From assembly GCA_964588385.1 (NCBI GenBank), contig CAZPPG010000050.1, positions 1-24,822 on the forward strand: 24,822 nucleotides of DNA, read 5' to 3'. This stretch comes from JAHBWV01 sp964588385 (lineage in GTDB: Bacteria; Planctomycetota; Phycisphaerae; Phycisphaerales; UBA1924). Positions 22,409 to 24,822 of the stretch are shown here, piece after piece. The translations under genes were made by a program, and so were the position numbers. The notes under the pieces are model-generated. The model did not search any database, had not been told where the DNA came from, and saw only the letters and a list, made by a program, of their open reading frames with translations. Position 1 is the stretch's first letter. The number at the start of each line of letters is the position of its first letter.

Positions 22409-23758
22409 GTGTTGCCCCCGATACGCTTCAATGACGTGGCCACGATCCTGCACATCTCGACGCGATTGATCCTGGGCGGTTCGCAGGAGAACACGGTGCT
22501 CTCGTGCGAGGGGCAGGCGCGGCTGGGGCACGCGGTGCATCTTGCGTTCGGGCCGATCTATGGGCCGGAGGGGTCGCTGCTGGAGCGGGTGGAGCGGTTC
22601 AATGAGCGGTGCGCGCGGGGTGAGGTGCGCGTGAGGTCGGTTGGAGATGCGCGGCCGGTGCGGCGCGTGGGTGAGGCGGTGATGCCGATCGGCATTCATG
22701 TGGTGCCGGACCTGGTGCGGGAGGTCAGCCCGCTGCGGGATTGGAGATGCCGCGGGCAGTTGCGGCGGCTCATCCGCGAGCTTGGGCCTGATGTGGTGCA
22801 CACGCACTCGAGCAAGGCGGGGATTCTGGGGCGCGGTGCGGGCTGGAGCGTCAAGAGGGAGTCGGCTGGCGAGGCGATGCGTGTGGTTCACACGATCCAT
22901 GGGCCGCCGTTCATGCCGGTCGAGGGGTCGGCGGCGCGACGGGTGAAGGTGCGTCTGAACAACCTGGTTTACACGCTCGCGGAGCGATACGCGGCGCGGC
23001 GATGCGACGTGATCGCGTCGGTTGCGGACGCGATGACGCGCGAGTTTCTGTCACGGGGGATCGGCAGGCCCGGCCAGTATGTGACGGTCTACAGCGGGAT
23101 GGAGACCGGGACGTTTCTGGAGCCGGCGCCGGGCGAGACGCGTGACGAGGTGCGCGCGGGGCTTGGGATCCAGGCCGATGCGTTTGTGATCGGCACGGTG
23201 GCGCGGCTGGCCGAGCACAAAGGGCATGATGACATCCTGGACGCGATCGGCGCGGAGTTGCGAGCGCGGCCGAGATGGAAGCTCTTGTGGGTGGGGGATG
23301 GGTGGTGGCGGGAGCGGCTCTTGGCGCGGGTGCGCGAGATGGGGCTGGAAGGGCGCGTGATCACGACGGGGCTGGTGCCTCCGGAGCGGGTGCCGGGGAT
23401 GATGCGGGCGATGGATGTCTTGGTGCATCCCTCGTATCGCGAGGGGTTGCCGCGGACGGTGCCTCAGGCGCTCTTGTGCGCGACGCCGGTGGTCGCGTAT
23501 GACGTGGATGGAACGGGCGAGGCGTGCCTGGATCCGGCGCGGGTGGGGGAGGAGCGATCGACCGGGCGGCTGGTGTCGCTGGGTGATCGGGCGGGATTGC
23601 GCGAGGCGATCGTGTGGATGGCGGAGCATCCGGATGAGCGTGCGGCGATGGCCTCACGCGGACGGGCGATGTGCGCGGAGCGATTCAGCACGGAGCGGAT
23701 GGTGGCGCATCTGGAGCGGGTGTATTTTGGGGGCGAAGTCACGAAGTCAGAGGCCTGA
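22409..23758 (+). CDS. GT4-family glycosyltransferase
   Basis: A 449-aa GT-B retaining glycosyltransferase of family GT4, probably adding a sugar to a polysaccharide, lipid or glycoconjugate at the inner membrane face. The acceptor-side domain starts ATILHISTRLILGGSQENT and contains VVHTHSSKAGILGR and VVHTIHGPPF. The donor domain has IGTVARLAEHKGHDDILDA, LLWVGDGWWRERL and HPSYREGLPRTVPQALLCA, where the second Glu of the EX7E motif is Gln, as in some GT4 subgroups, then TPVVAYDVDGTGEA. The GTG at 22409 gives the listed start; a GTG at 22436 (ATILHIS directly after) would fit family N-termini better and neither has a strong ribosome site. Its 3' end overlaps the convergent aminotransferase by 12 bases. 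Confidence 0.9.
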   Translation: MLPPIRFNDVATILHISTRLILGGSQENTVLSCEGQARLGHAVHLAFGPIYGPEGSLLERVERFNERCARGEVRVRSVGDARPVRRVGEAVMPIGIHVVPDLVREVSPLRDWRCRGQLRRLIRELGPDVVHTHSSKAGILGRGAGWSVKRESAGEAMRVVHTIHGPPFMPVEGSAARRVKVRLNNLVYTLAERYAARRCDVIASVADAMTREFLSRGIGRPGQYVTVYSGMETGTFLEPAPGETRDEVRAGLGIQADAFVIGTVARLAEHKGHDDILDAIGAELRARPRWKLLWVGDGWWRERLLARVREMGLEGRVITTGLVPPERVPGMMRAMDVLVHPSYREGLPRTVPQALLCATPVVAYDVDGTGEACLDPARVGEERSTGRLVSLGDRAGLREAIVWMAEHPDERAAMASRGRAMCAERFSTERMVAHLERVYFGGEVTKSEA

Positions 23759-24751
23759 CTCTTCGGCGATCTTCTCTTCCCAGGCGCGGCGGAGTTCGAG
23801 GGCGATGCGTCCCGGGACGGCGTCTGCGACGGCTTCGCGCTCGATCTTGACGACGGGGAGGACGCCCCATGAGGAGTTGGTGAGGAGGACTTCGTCCGCG
23901 CCGAGGAGGTCCTCGATGGTGACGAGTCGGCGGTCGACGACGATGCCTCGGTCGTTGGCCCATTCGAGGGCCCAGGCGCGGACGATGCCGGGGAGGACGG
24001 GGCTGGGGAGGGTTGCGGCTTCTTCCTCGCCGCGGGCGATGGGTGTGATGATGGTGTCGCCCCGGACGATGAGGGCGTTGCTGACACAGCCGCCGGAGAG
24101 GTGGTTGGTGACCTGCATGACGAGGGCTTCGGCGGCTCCCTTTGTTCCTGCGGCTCGGAGTTCGCGGAGTCGTCCCCAGTAGTTGAGGGTCTTGTGTCCG
24201 GCGAGGGGATCGAGGGGGTTGGCGCGCATGTCGGCGATGGTGACGGCGACGCCTCTTTCGTACATCTCGGCGGGGTACGCGGTGGCCTCCTGCACGACGA
24301 TGAGGACGGTGGGGTCGACACCTGTGGAGGCGGGTTGCTGCTTGGCGGTGTCGGCGTCGGTGGGGTTGTCGGGCGCGTTCTTGGCTTTATCCCAGGAGCG
24401 GCCGAGCATGTTGAGATCGCCGCCGGAGAAGGTGAGTCGGACGCGGGCGCGTGGGAGCGTGCTCTCTTCGATGGCTTCAAGGACGGCATCGGCAAGCGCG
24501 GCGGTGTTGACGTGTTCGGCGAGTCCGAGTTCCGCGGCGGAGTCGCGGAGGCGTTCCATGTGTTCGGTGAGGGAGATGGCCCAGGGGCCGGCGTTGCTGC
24601 GAGGGGCGGGTCGGCCATCGGGCGATGCGGCGCCGTTGCCTCCGAGAAGGGTCTCGAAGACGCCGACGGCGTGCGTGAAGCCGGCGTCGAATGCGGAGAC
24701 CTTGGCATCACGCATGCTGACGAACTTGCCGTTGAGCCAGACGGTTGCCAT
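23747..24751 (-). CDS. Class IV PLP-dependent aminotransferase (IlvE/PabC-like)
   Basis: A 334-aa fold-type IV PLP enzyme of the branched-chain aminotransferase / D-amino-acid aminotransferase / aminodeoxychorismate lyase family. It shows WLNGKFVSMRDAKVSAFDAGFTHAVGVFETL at the N-terminus, the PLP lysine in GHKTLNYW (Lys187), EALVMQVTNHLSGGCVSNAL and LLTNSSWGVLPV. Two low-complexity inserts (about 38-58 and 112-146) lengthen it. The Glu that normally precedes the xxxxN segment (as in ...TE-xxxx-N...) and contacts the PLP ring nitrogen is Gly here, so catalysis may be altered. Substrate is undetermined. The ATG at 24751 has only a weak ribosome site. No biosynthetic operon surrounds it. Confidence 0.88.
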   Translation of the reverse strand: MATVWLNGKFVSMRDAKVSAFDAGFTHAVGVFETLLGGNGAASPDGRPAPRSNAGPWAISLTEHMERLRDSAAELGLAEHVNTAALADAVLEAIEESTLPRARVRLTFSGGDLNMLGRSWDKAKNAPDNPTDADTAKQQPASTGVDPTVLIVVQEATAYPAEMYERGVAVTIADMRANPLDPLAGHKTLNYWGRLRELRAAGTKGAAEALVMQVTNHLSGGCVSNALIVRGDTIITPIARGEEEAATLPSPVLPGIVRAWALEWANDRGIVVDRRLVTIEDLLGADEVLLTNSSWGVLPVVKIEREAVADAVPGRIALELRRAWEEKIAEESGL

Positions 24752-24760
24752 GGGGGATCC

Positions 24761-24822
24761 AGTGACGGAGTGACGGAGTGACGGAGTGACGGAGTGACGG
24801 AGTGACGGAGTGACGGAGTGAC
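24761..24822. repeat. 8-bp tandem repeat array running off the window edge
   Basis: The unit GTGACGGA (written from 24762) repeats perfectly about 7.7 times to the last base, starting ten bases upstream of the aminotransferase start codon. The true length is unknown because the window ends inside it. It sits where the aminotransferase promoter and leader should be. Confidence 0.95.

Noticed and set aside
24761..24822. End-of-window array considered as CRISPR
   Set aside because: The 8-bp unit is directly tandem without spacers.

Overview
The window is very GC-rich and almost certainly comes from a Planctomycetota genome, most likely Phycisphaerae (Phycisphaerales-like). The strongest clue is a set of five exported proteins that all end in the same ~63-residue tail: two LDF-rich EF-hand-like dockerin repeats, four conserved cysteines and a terminal Gly-Cys. 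I know this tail from Phycisphaerae, where annotation pipelines call it 'GC-type dockerin'. Most genes have clear Shine-Dalgarno sites, and these move several starts downstream of the longest open frame.

Layout. (1) 177-3056, plus: a PaaI-like hotdog thioesterase, then an NfeD/YuaF-like membrane protein paired with a FloT-type flotillin. (2) 3057-6197, minus: an orphan 41-codon dockerin fragment that has its own promoter-like and RBS-like sequences, a beta-propeller-like secreted protein, and a secreted protein with Ig-like repeats. The last two carry the GC tail, and their tails are almost identical at DNA level. (3) 6419-7996, minus: dihydrolipoyl dehydrogenase. (4) 8410-14239, plus: three more GC-tailed proteins, namely a zinc metalloprotease with two Ig-like domains, a secreted peptidylarginine-deiminase-like enzyme, and a large protein with an N-terminal lipobox. 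A small secreted Kazal-like protein follows (14515-14754). (5) 14809-17356, minus: a membrane-anchored TlpA-like thioredoxin-fold protein and methionyl-tRNA synthetase. (6) 17670-21177, plus: a secreted TPR-like protein overlapping a GAF-SpoIIE (RsbU-type) phosphatase. (7) 21220-24751: an Imm11-like/ankyrin protein (minus), a GT4 glycosyltransferase (plus) and a class IV PLP aminotransferase (minus). An 8-bp tandem array runs off the right edge.

Taken together, 3.4-14.8 kb looks like an accessory extracellular-protein locus (protease, deiminase, Ig and propeller modules, Kazal-like protein) inserted among housekeeping genes. Each GC-tailed gene seems to be its own transcription unit, several with a strong hairpin terminator. 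I found no tRNA, rRNA, CRISPR array, transposase or integrase. The items most worth follow-up are the peptidylarginine deiminase with a conserved Arg pair, the orphan mini-dockerin, the near-identical tails of neighbouring genes, and the lipobox-plus-dockerin protein.
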